NCBI GenBank assembly: GCA_030067055.1
Contig: JASJAL010000022.1
Coordinates: forward strand, 1-14,326
Direction: 5' to 3'
DNA length: 14,326 nt
Source: Kiloniellales bacterium
GTDB lineage: Bacteria > Pseudomonadota > Alphaproteobacteria > Kiloniellales > JAKSBE01
Shown: positions 8,901 to 13,986 of the stretch, piece by piece
Layout of the letters: each line of letters begins with the position of its first letter
Position numbering within the stretch: position 1 is the stretch's first letter
Translations under genes and position numbers: made by a program
The notes under the pieces: model-generated
Told to the model about the DNA's origin: nothing
The model's input: the letters and a program-made list of their open reading frames with translations, nothing else
The model's database searches: none

Positions 8901-9155
8901 GTCGCGGGGATAGCAGAGGATCTCCGGCCCGTCCCGGGGCACCAGGCGGGCGCCGACCAGCAGGCGCAGGCCGGCCGCCTTGGCCGCGACATGGGCGCGC
9001 ACCACCCCGGCCAGGGAATTGCGGTCGGCGACCCCGATGGCGGCCAGGCCTAGGGCCGCGGCGGCGGTCACCAGTTCGTCCGGGTGCGAGCCGCCGCGCA
9101 GGAAGCTGTAGTTGGTCGTGACCTCGAGCTCGGCGTAGCCCGCTGCTGCAATCAT
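5910..9155 (-). CDS. dnaE2: Error-prone DNA polymerase DnaE2 (ImuC)
   Basis: This 1,081-residue C-family polymerase performs translesion synthesis with ImuA and ImuB. The N-terminal PHP domain opens with ELEVTTNYSFLRGGSHPDEL and has GVADRNSLAGVVRAH at 41-55. The palm carries PDIDVDF (382-388), with D383, D385 and D387 covering the two metal ligands, and a third Asp in KVDVLALG (D534). FQVESRAQM (584-592) and FGTYGFPESHAASFA (722-736) are typical DnaE blocks. A C-terminal OB domain lies near 952-1025. The end, RHPRNQRLFRSRDFH, is the hallmark tail of DnaE2 and is absent from replicative DnaE1. An LPLF segment at 882-885 resembles a clamp-binding motif, but this is weak. It starts 30 nt after imuB with a poor ribosome site, which suggests coupled translation. 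Confidence 0.97.
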   Translation of the reverse strand: MIAAAGYAELEVTTNYSFLRGGSHPDELVTAAAALGLAAIGVADRNSLAGVVRAHVAAKAAGLRLLVGARLVPRDGPEILCYPRDRAAYGRLSRLLTLGKRRAEKGDCHLTLADIQAAAEGQVFIVLPPEVPGAAFARQLRAFARETPVESCYLAARMLYRGDDRPRLARLADLARAGAVPLVATNDVRLHHPGRKPLLDLVTCIREHCTIDEAGLRLEANAERHLKPPAEMLRLFRDHPEAVARTLEIAEACRFSLDELRYEYPDETTSEGRSPQEELVHLTWQGARDRYPPERFPEGVPENVDTALTHELALIEELGYAPYFLTVYDLVRFARSRGILCQGRGSAANSSVCYCLGVTSVDPARVELLFERFVSAERNEPPDIDVDFEHERREEVIQYVYDKYGRDRAGLAATVICYRSRGAIREAGKAMGLSADTVSALAGTVWGWSEQAIDEARIRELGLDPGDRRLRQTLALTRELIGFPRHLSQHVGGFVMTRGPLSEVVPIENAAMPDRTVIEWDKDDLDALGILKVDVLALGMLTCLRKGFELMARHLGQSHDLASIPAEDPAVYDMLCKADSLGVFQVESRAQMTMLPRLKPRSFYDLVIEVAIVRPGPIQGDMVHPYLRRRNGQEPVTYPSEELAQVLGRTLGVPLFQEQAMKIAIVAAGFSPSEADRLRRAMATFRHVGTIHTFRDKFIEGMVGRGYARDFAERCFKQIEGFGTYGFPESHAASFALLVYVSSWLKCHHPAVFACALLNSQPMGFYAPAQIVRDAREHGVEVRPLDVNLSDWDCTLEPSERAGGLALRLGLRQAKGLAEAEGQSLVAARGNGYADPLQLWRRSRLKTRSLEALARADAFRSQGLDRRAALWAVKGLPEATPLPLFAAAGEEEQGEEAAVALPAMGLPEHVVDDYRSLRLSLKAHPVSFLRDRLAAEGVIPNARLAQLADGARVKVSGLVLVRQRPGTASGVIFATLEDEGGIANTVIWPKVFERFRAIVMGASLVAVEGKLQKEGLVIHVIADRLIDKTAWLADLATPARDLFDPPYARADEVKRPGRDPRDNKLGRHPRNQRLFRSRDFH

Positions 9156-9185
9156 CGCCAGGTGGCCATCCTCAGGCCCGGGTCT

Positions 9186-10910
9186 TCAGGCGAAGAGGCC
9201 GTGCAGGTACCAGCGGCCCTCGGCCCGGTAAACCCAGTAGCGGCGGCCGTCGTCGTCCTCGACCCGGAAGTAGTCGCGGGCCGGCTCGGCTGCCTTGGCG
9301 GACTCGGGATGCCACCATTCCGGGCTCAGCCGCTCCGGCCCTTCGGCGGCGGCGATCCTGTGCAGCAGCCGGCGCCAGCGGAACTGGGCCGGCGGATGGT
9401 CGGGCAGCAGCGCCAGGGCCTCGATCGGCTGGGCCCGCGGCAAGAGCCGCAGCGGCCGGGGCCGTTCCGGGCGCCGCCAGGCCGCGGTCGGGGCTGCGGT
9501 CGGCGCTTCCACAGGCGGCGCCGCGGCCACCGCCCGCTCGGGGAGGTGGCTCTCGCGCGGTGCCTGTCGGGTGACGCCGGCGGCGCCCAGGCGGTTCATC
9601 AGGCGGTCGACCACCTCACCCAAGGCTTCGGGCGGGGACGCCTCGAGAGTGGGCGCCTCGGACGCCGGGACCGCTTCGGGCGCCCGGGCCGGGCGGAGCG
9701 CGGCCCCGAAAGCCGGGGGCTCGGCCTTCGGGACCGCGGCTGCCCGGGCCGGGACGCCGGCGGCGCAGGGCAGGACGCTCTGCAGGGCGTTCAGGGGCTC
9801 GGCCGCCGTGGCGGCCAGGGTCATGACCTCGACCCCGAAGCCGGGATCGACCCGCTCCAGGCGCTGGGCGAAGAGGCGCTTGAGGTGCTGGGGTTCGCGG
9901 CTCGGCCGGCTGGTGCCGAGCCTCAGGCGGCCCAGGCTGCCGTCGGCCCGGTACAGGGTGAAGACCAGGCGCCGCGCGCCCTGGCCGCGTTCCTCCAGGC
10001 GACGGCAGAGCGCCAGGATCAGGGCCTCCAGGCCCAGCGCGATGGCCTCGGGCGCGTCGCTCGGCTCCGGCAGGGCCAGGCGCTCGACGAAGGGCGGCAC
10101 CGGGGTCAGGGGCGAGATCGCCTCGCGCGCCCGGCCCAGGGCCTGGGCCAGGCGGTGCGCGACCATGGGCCCGAAGCGCCGCGCCAGGCTGCCGGCGGGC
10201 AGCGCGTAGAGGTCGCCGACCCGCCGCAGGCCGAGGCGCTGCAGCAGCTCGACCTGGCCGGGGGCCAGGCGCAGCGCCGCGACCGGCAGCTCGGCCAGGG
10301 TCGCCTTTGCCGCGCCGGGCGGGACGACGCGGGTGGCAGCACCCCCACTGGCACTGGGGCCGGCGCCCTGGTCGGCACTGGGGTCGGCGCCTTCGGCAGG
10401 TGCGAAGCGGGCGACCGCCCAGGCCAGGCCCGGGGTATCGGCCAGGGCGGTGCGGGCGGTGTAGCCCTGGCTTTCCAGGCCGGCGACCAGGGCCGCCAGC
10501 AGGGCTTCCTCGCCGCCGAAGAGATGGGCGCAGCCGGTGACGTCGAGCAGCAGGCCGGCCGCCCCGCCAGCGTCGCAGCCGCTGCGATCGGGGGCGACCC
10601 AGGGGGTGAAGCGGCCGCACCAGGCGGCCAGGGCCGAGAGGGCCCGGAGGTCGGCGGCCGGGTCGTGCTCGGCGGTCTCCAGGTCGGGCTGGATCGCCCG
10701 GGCGTCGGCCAGGGGCAGCCCCGGCGCCAGCCCGGCCGCGTCGGCCCGGGCGTCGACCGCGGCCAGCAGCAGGCAGCCACGCTCCTGGCGCAGCAGGACC
10801 CGGGGCCTATCCGGCCTGGCGGACTTCTGCCGGGCCGCTCTCGCAGGCGCCAGCGGCGTCAGCCGGTCGGTCGCAAAACGGGGCAACCAGACTGAAATCA
10901 CCCGTCGCAT
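9186..10910 (-). CDS. imuB: ImuB, catalytically inactive Y-family polymerase homologue
   Basis: This 574-residue adaptor of the ImuA-ImuB-DnaE2 mutasome normally tethers DnaE2 to the beta clamp. The N-terminal half follows the Y-family fold but has lost both catalytic motifs. The place of DxDxFF reads VWLPRF (W8 and P10 where DinB has D8 and D10). The place of SIDEAYLDVT reads GAAGLLLDVT (A118-G119 for D-E). This loss is normal for ImuB. LDVTGCAHLFGGE, LPVAALRL (208-215), the little-finger region near 285-365 (LVFTLYRADG, DPGFGVEVM) and RESHLPERA (452-460) are ImuB landmarks. The tail RDYFRVEDDDGRRYWVYR...WYLHGLFA is also typical. Oddities are an Ala/Gly/Ser insertion at about 171-192 and a Pro/Ala linker at about 383-428. 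No clean clamp motif is seen; QSVL at 377-380 is the nearest. Its start lies inside imuA. Confidence 0.95.
   Translation of the reverse strand: MRRVISVWLPRFATDRLTPLAPARAARQKSARPDRPRVLLRQERGCLLLAAVDARADAAGLAPGLPLADARAIQPDLETAEHDPAADLRALSALAAWCGRFTPWVAPDRSGCDAGGAAGLLLDVTGCAHLFGGEEALLAALVAGLESQGYTARTALADTPGLAWAVARFAPAEGADPSADQGAGPSASGGAATRVVPPGAAKATLAELPVAALRLAPGQVELLQRLGLRRVGDLYALPAGSLARRFGPMVAHRLAQALGRAREAISPLTPVPPFVERLALPEPSDAPEAIALGLEALILALCRRLEERGQGARRLVFTLYRADGSLGRLRLGTSRPSREPQHLKRLFAQRLERVDPGFGVEVMTLAATAAEPLNALQSVLPCAAGVPARAAAVPKAEPPAFGAALRPARAPEAVPASEAPTLEASPPEALGEVVDRLMNRLGAAGVTRQAPRESHLPERAVAAAPPVEAPTAAPTAAWRRPERPRPLRLLPRAQPIEALALLPDHPPAQFRWRRLLHRIAAAEGPERLSPEWWHPESAKAAEPARDYFRVEDDDGRRYWVYRAEGRWYLHGLFA
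10350..10391 (-). repeat. 24-bp-period duplication inside imuB
   Basis: Two 18-nt copies, GGCACTGGGGCCGGCGCC (10350-10367) and GGCACTGGGGTCGGCGCC (10374-10391) on the plus strand, differ at one base and are 24 nt apart. In the imuB frame they encode two related octapeptides, GADPSADQ and GAGPSASG. They lie where typical ImuB proteins run straight from the ARFA-like segment into the VVPPG segment. The period is a multiple of three and keeps the frame. This looks like a slippage-type in-frame expansion of a surface loop. Confidence 0.75.
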
Positions 10911-11631
10911 GATCCCACTCCATCAGAAAGTTTCCCGGTCGTCCGGCCCGGCAGCGCAGGAGCTCGACCTGCCAGCGCGGCCGCGGCTCGGCGATGCCAC
11001 TGTCCGGCAGGACAAAGCTTGCGGCCGGGGCCGCCGAAACCCGCCAGCGGGTCGCCGCCGCAATCGGCGCCGCCGCCCCCGGCCGGCCCCAGCGGCGCAG
11101 CAAAAAGGCCGGGAGTCCGCCGGATTCCGCCGCCAGCTGCAGCCGCCGGGCGGCGGTGGCCTCGAGCTCCGCGACCTCCGCCACCACCGCGGCCAGGGCG
11201 CCCGAGCGCAGGCCCTCCTCCATGGCCCAGAGGACCTCGCCGTCGCCCCTGGCCCGGCCTTCGATCAGCCGGCCCGGGTCGAAGCCGAAGGCCGCCAGCC
11301 CGGGGGCGTAGAGATCGCCGCCGGCGGCCAGCCAGAGCACCGGCCCCGGCCGGCGGACGGCAATCCGGACCAGCAGGGCCAGGCAGAAGCCGGTCACAGG
11401 GCCGTCGTCCCAGTCCGCCCTGCCCGGGGCGATCTCGTGCAGAGCGGCCAGGGACAGGCCGCAGGCCGGCAGGGCGGCGTCCAGGGGCGCCAGGCCCAGG
11501 AGGAGGCCGTCGCAAGCGGCCCGCCCGGTGCCGCGCTCGAGCAGGCGAATCCGCTCACGCAGCGCCTCGAGGCCCCAGGGCTCCTCGTTTTCCGGCAGCT
11601 CAGCTTCGCAGTTTTCCAGCCCCGACGGCAT
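10807..11631 (-). CDS. imuA: ImuA, RecA-like accessory protein of the SOS mutasome
   Basis: This 274-residue protein belongs to the ImuA family, which has a degenerate RecA-type core and works with ImuB and DnaE2 in damage-induced translesion synthesis. Family blocks seen are LSLAALHEI (59-67), VLWLAAGGDLYAPGLAAFGFDPGRLIEG (98-125 region), LWAMEEGLRS (134-143), RRLQLAAESGG (162-172) and WQVELLRCRAGRPG (220-233), followed by WDHATGDFSL. No intact Walker A P-loop (GxxxxGK[T/S]) is present, so RecA-like ATPase activity is doubtful. The ATG at 11631 has only a weak GGAA site and lies three bases after the proximal LexA box. The 3' end overlaps imuB by 104 nt, and the family-conserved WDHATGDFSL shares bases with the conserved ImuB start. 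Confidence 0.94.
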   Translation of the reverse strand: MPSGLENCEAELPENEEPWGLEALRERIRLLERGTGRAACDGLLLGLAPLDAALPACGLSLAALHEIAPGRADWDDGPVTGFCLALLVRIAVRRPGPVLWLAAGGDLYAPGLAAFGFDPGRLIEGRARGDGEVLWAMEEGLRSGALAAVVAEVAELEATAARRLQLAAESGGLPAFLLRRWGRPGAAAPIAAATRWRVSAAPAASFVLPDSGIAEPRPRWQVELLRCRAGRPGNFLMEWDHATGDFSLVAPFCDRPADAAGACESGPAEVRQAG

Positions 11632-11634
11632 GAT

Positions 11635-11649
11635 GTTCCACTTTTGTTC
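11635..11649 (-). promoter_or_regulatory. LexA (SOS) box, proximal copy
   Basis: The plus strand reads GTTCCACTTTTGTTC, a perfect match to the alphaproteobacterial LexA direct repeat GTTC-N7-GTTC. It lies three bases upstream of the imuA ATG, downstream of the predicted -10, and would overlap the initially transcribed region. It is separated by a single base from a second perfect box. Recognition of this motif by alphaproteobacterial LexA is established; occupancy here is inferred. Confidence 0.8.
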
Positions 11650-11650
11650 T

Positions 11651-11665
11651 GTTCACTATTTGTTC
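11651..11665 (-). promoter_or_regulatory. LexA (SOS) box, distal copy overlapping the imuA -10
   Basis: The plus strand reads GTTCACTATTTGTTC, again a perfect GTTC-N7-GTTC. It overlaps the predicted imuA -10 hexamer (11667-11662 on the minus strand), the expected place for a repressor site. The two boxes have a 16-bp period, so two LexA dimers would sit about one and a half helical turns apart. The same region lies upstream of the divergent thioesterase gene, which might also respond. Confidence 0.88.
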
Positions 11666-11690
11666 TACAAAGCCCGCCCGCCGGAGTCAA
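11662..11690 (-). promoter_or_regulatory. Predicted imuA promoter (-35 TTGACT, -10 TAGAAC)
   Basis: On the minus strand TTGACT (11690-11685) is followed, after exactly 17 nt, by TAGAAC (11667-11662). These match sigma-70 consensus at five and four of six positions. The predicted start of transcription is near 11655, giving a leader of about 24 nt. The overlap with the distal LexA box explains how LexA would block it. This probably drives imuA, imuB, dnaE2 and perhaps tag. Confidence 0.65.
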
Positions 11691-11763
11691 GCTATCCAGG
11701 CTCGCTCCGCTACCTCCTCCAGGTCTCTGGACAACCCGGGGCCGCCTCGGGCAGCCTGCGGTC

Positions 11764-12180
11764 ATGTCGAGCCAAGACCTCTACCAGGGCCGCTTCGCCC
11801 AGCTGGTCGGCTATCAGGTCTCCGCCTGGCGGGACGACCACGCCGAGGTCAGCCTGGAAATCCGGGAAGAGCACCTCAACCGCAGCGGGGTCCTGCACGG
11901 CGGCGTCATGACCACCCTGATCGATTCCGCCTGCGGCTACTGCGGCTGCTACAGCCCGGATCCCGCCCGCCCACGCCGGGCCATGACCGTGTCCCTGACC
12001 TGCCACTTCCTGGGCCCGGTCCGCGAGGGTGACCGCCTGACCGCCGTGGCTCGGCGGACCGGCGGCGGCCGGCAGCTCTTCTTCTGCGACTGCAAGGTCA
12101 TGAACCAGGACGGCCGCCTGGTCGCCGAGGGCAGCGGCGTCTTCAAGTACCGCCGTGGCAGCGAGCCGGAGTCCGGCTAA
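11764..12180 (+). CDS. PaaI-family hotdog thioesterase
   Basis: This 138-residue single hotdog-domain protein probably hydrolyses an acyl-CoA or aryl-CoA thioester in the cytoplasm. The signature [22 protein letters not shown] (37-58) is the PaaI/YbgC-like catalytic helix region, with N39, the HGG turn (45-47) and D54 in the usual places. [16 protein letters not shown] (75-90) and GSGVFKYR (123-130) are the later core strands. The start is the ATG at 11764, since homology begins soon after; the ribosome site is weak (GGGCAG). It diverges from imuA across 132 nt containing the LexA boxes and converges on the racemase-family gene, with stop codons overlapping. The substrate is unknown, and no phenylacetate genes are nearby. 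Confidence 0.9.
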   Translation: MSSQDLYQGRFAQLVGYQVSAWRDDHAEVSLEIREEHLNRSGVLHGGVMTTLIDSACGYCGCYSPDPARPRRAMTVSLTCHFLGPVREGDRLTAVARRTGGGRQLFFCDCKVMNQDGRLVAEGSGVFKYRRGSEPESG

Positions 12181-13220
12181 GCTTTCGGCTTCCCGGGCAT
12201 CGGCCAAGTGTCGGAGAGGCGGTAGCCGCCGGGCCAGGGGTCTTGCGGGTCGAGCAGGTACTGGTGGCTGCCCGTAACCCAGGCCCGCCCGGAGATCGAG
12301 GGCAGGATGGCCGGGCGGCCGCCGACCGTGGTCTCGGCCTCGATCCGGCCCTCGAAACGGGAGTCGATGATCGAGCGGGCGCGGAAGCCGTCACCCGGCT
12401 TCATCTTGCCACGGGCGTGCAGCAGCGCCATGCGGGCCGAGAGCGCGGTCCCGGTCGGTGATCGGTCGATCTTGCCGGGATCGATGCAGCAGGCGTTACG
12501 GCCGCTCCAGCGGCCCTCCTCGCGCTCCAGGGGGCCGGCGAAGAGGCAAAAGGAGATGTGGGCCCACTCAGGGTTTTCGGGATGCCAAAAACCCAATTGC
12601 GCGTTGGCGGCCGCGGTGATCCGGGGGCCGATCTCGGCCAGGTCCCGCGCCTCCGCGGCGGTCAGCTCGAAGCCCAGGGCCGCTGCATCGACGACGACGA
12701 AGCTGTCGCCGCCGTAGGCAGTGTCGACCGTCAAGCTGCCCAGGCCCTCGACCTCCAGCGCCGCGTCGAGCCGACCGGCGAAGCAGGCGACGTTACGGAT
12801 CGTGATCCGCTCGGCCTTGCCGTCGCGGCAGGCCGCTTCGACCTCGATGACGCCGCCCGGCGCCTCCAGGTGGAAGCGGGTCTCCGGCTCGGTGACGGCG
12901 ACGATCCCGCTGTCGAGCAGCACCGTCGCGACGCAGATCGCGTTGGAGCCGGACATCGGCGGCGTATGCATCGGCTCCATGATGATGAAGCCCATGGCCG
13001 CCCGCGGGTCCACGGGCGGCACCAGCAGGTTGACGTGGCGGAAGACGCCGCCGCGCGGCTCGTTGAGCAGGAAGTCCCGCAAGGTCCCGTCCTCGGCGAT
13101 CCAGCGGGACTGCGCCCAGATCGTGTCGCCGGGCGGCGGCGCCACGCCGCCGATCACGACGTCGCCGACCTCGCCCTCGGCGTGGCAGCCGATGACGTGA
13201 ATCGCCTTGCTGGAGCGCAT
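12177..13220 (-). CDS. Proline racemase-family protein, probable trans-3-hydroxy-L-proline dehydratase
   Basis: This 347-residue protein has the proline-racemase two-domain fold. Blocks seen are [10 protein letters not shown] (13-22), [14 protein letters not shown] (56-69), [25 protein letters not shown] (81-105 region), [14 protein letters not shown] (166-179) and [20 protein letters not shown] (252-271). In proline racemase and 4-hydroxyproline epimerase both catalytic positions are Cys (MCGH and SPCGT). Here they are Ser90 and Thr256. A Thr at the second position marks trans-3-hydroxyproline dehydratases, which make pyrroline-2-carboxylate, so dehydration is the likelier reaction. The start is the ATG at 13220, behind AAGGGGG. 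A TTG at 13253 would add 11 residues, but AAGGAG lies only one base before it. PutA, in the same window, would consume proline formed after reduction. Confidence 0.82.
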   Translation of the reverse strand: MRSSKAIHVIGCHAEGEVGDVVIGGVAPPPGDTIWAQSRWIAEDGTLRDFLLNEPRGGVFRHVNLLVPPVDPRAAMGFIIMEPMHTPPMSGSNAICVATVLLDSGIVAVTEPETRFHLEAPGGVIEVEAACRDGKAERITIRNVACFAGRLDAALEVEGLGSLTVDTAYGGDSFVVVDAAALGFELTAAEARDLAEIGPRITAAANAQLGFWHPENPEWAHISFCLFAGPLEREEGRWSGRNACCIDPGKIDRSPTGTALSARMALLHARGKMKPGDGFRARSIIDSRFEGRIEAETTVGGRPAILPSISGRAWVTGSHQYLLDPQDPWPGGYRLSDTWPMPGKPKA

Positions 13221-13308
13221 CCGGCTCACCCCCTTGCCGCATCCGACTTTCAAGCTCCTTAGAGCATCGTAACGGCGAAAGCCAGCACCCTCGGCCGGGC
13301 GGCCAATC

Positions 13309-13665
13309 TCAGTCGGGCTTGCTCAGCAGATCCCGCAGCAGTGTCGCGTGGGTCAAGGTCTCCTCCCGGGCGCCGAAAAGCAGGGTAACGCACCGCCGGT
13401 CTCGCACGATCGCGCGCAGGCGCTCGAGCGCGGCCGCACGCTCGGGGTCCTTCAGCTCTTCCCGGTAGCGCTGCGCGAACTCCGTCCAGCGCTCCGGATC
13501 GTGCCCGAACCACTTGCGCAGCTCGGTCGAGGGCGCGATCTCCTTGAGCCAGAGATCGACCGCGGCAGCCTCCTTGGCCAGGCCTCGGGGCCAGAGCCGG
13601 TCGATCAGCACCCGGTAGCCGTCCTCGGGCGCGGACGGCGCATAGACGCGCTTGATCCAGACCAT
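13309..13665 (-). CDS. DUF488 family protein (YeaO-like)
   Basis: This 118-residue protein matches the DUF488 family along its length and resembles E. coli YeaO. It has IKRVYAP (4-10), [15 protein letters not shown] (15-29), [22 protein letters not shown] (39-60) and [17 protein letters not shown] (94-110). The last carries the conserved Leu-Leu-Phe/Tyr strand and a late histidine. The molecular function of DUF488 is unknown, so none is proposed. The ATG at 13665 has a clear GGAGGA site five bases upstream. A possible promoter (TTGGCC, 17 nt, TGTGAT) lies upstream on the minus strand but is weak. It is 88 nt upstream of the racemase-family gene on the same strand and may share its transcript. 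Confidence 0.9.
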   Translation of the reverse strand: MVWIKRVYAPSAPEDGYRVLIDRLWPRGLAKEAAAVDLWLKEIAPSTELRKWFGHDPERWTEFAQRYREELKDPERAAALERLRAIVRDRRCVTLLFGAREETLTHATLLRDLLSKPD

Positions 13666-13986
13666 GGTTCCTCCGGCCTGTCGAAGACGGAAAGCGGAAT
13701 TCCTATCACATCTTCCGGCGGCTGGACGGCCAATGATCCTGCACAGCGCCGCGAACGACGACTAAACCGATTGACTGCCTCCACCGAATGGCAGCTCCTC
13801 ACGCGACTTTGAAGACCCCTCCCCGCTTCGTGTCTTTCCCACTTCCCGGTCGGACCTATCTCACCTCTCATGAACGGCCGACATTCCGACATCGCGAGCG
13901 TTGTCCGCAAGGAACATAGGGAGCCACGACAGAGTCCCGCAGACTCGAACTGGACCAAAGCTCGCGGGCTTTGCGAAAGACCCGGA
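13666..13986. other. Divergent intergenic region between DUF488 gene and glycosyltransferase
   Basis: About 320 nt, less GC-rich than the neighbouring genes, separate the DUF488 start from the preferred glycosyltransferase start. It should contain both promoters. A TTGACT at 13771-13776 on the plus strand could be a -35, but no good -10 follows at 16-18 nt. The stretch 13870-13986 is open in the glycosyltransferase frame from an ATG. However, 15 of its 38 codons after the ATG end in A or T, unlike the strongly GC-ending codons downstream, so it looks like a leader rather than protein. Confidence 0.5.

Noticed and set aside
6822..9053. 743-codon plus-strand open frame opposite dnaE2
   Set aside because: It is antisense to DnaE2, with biased Gly/Ala/Arg/Gln composition and no recognisable domain.
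9084..10895. 603-codon plus-strand frame opposite imuB
   Set aside because: It has a repetitive Gly/Gln/Arg composition typical of the complement of an Ala/Leu/Pro-rich gene; ImuB is certain on the other strand.
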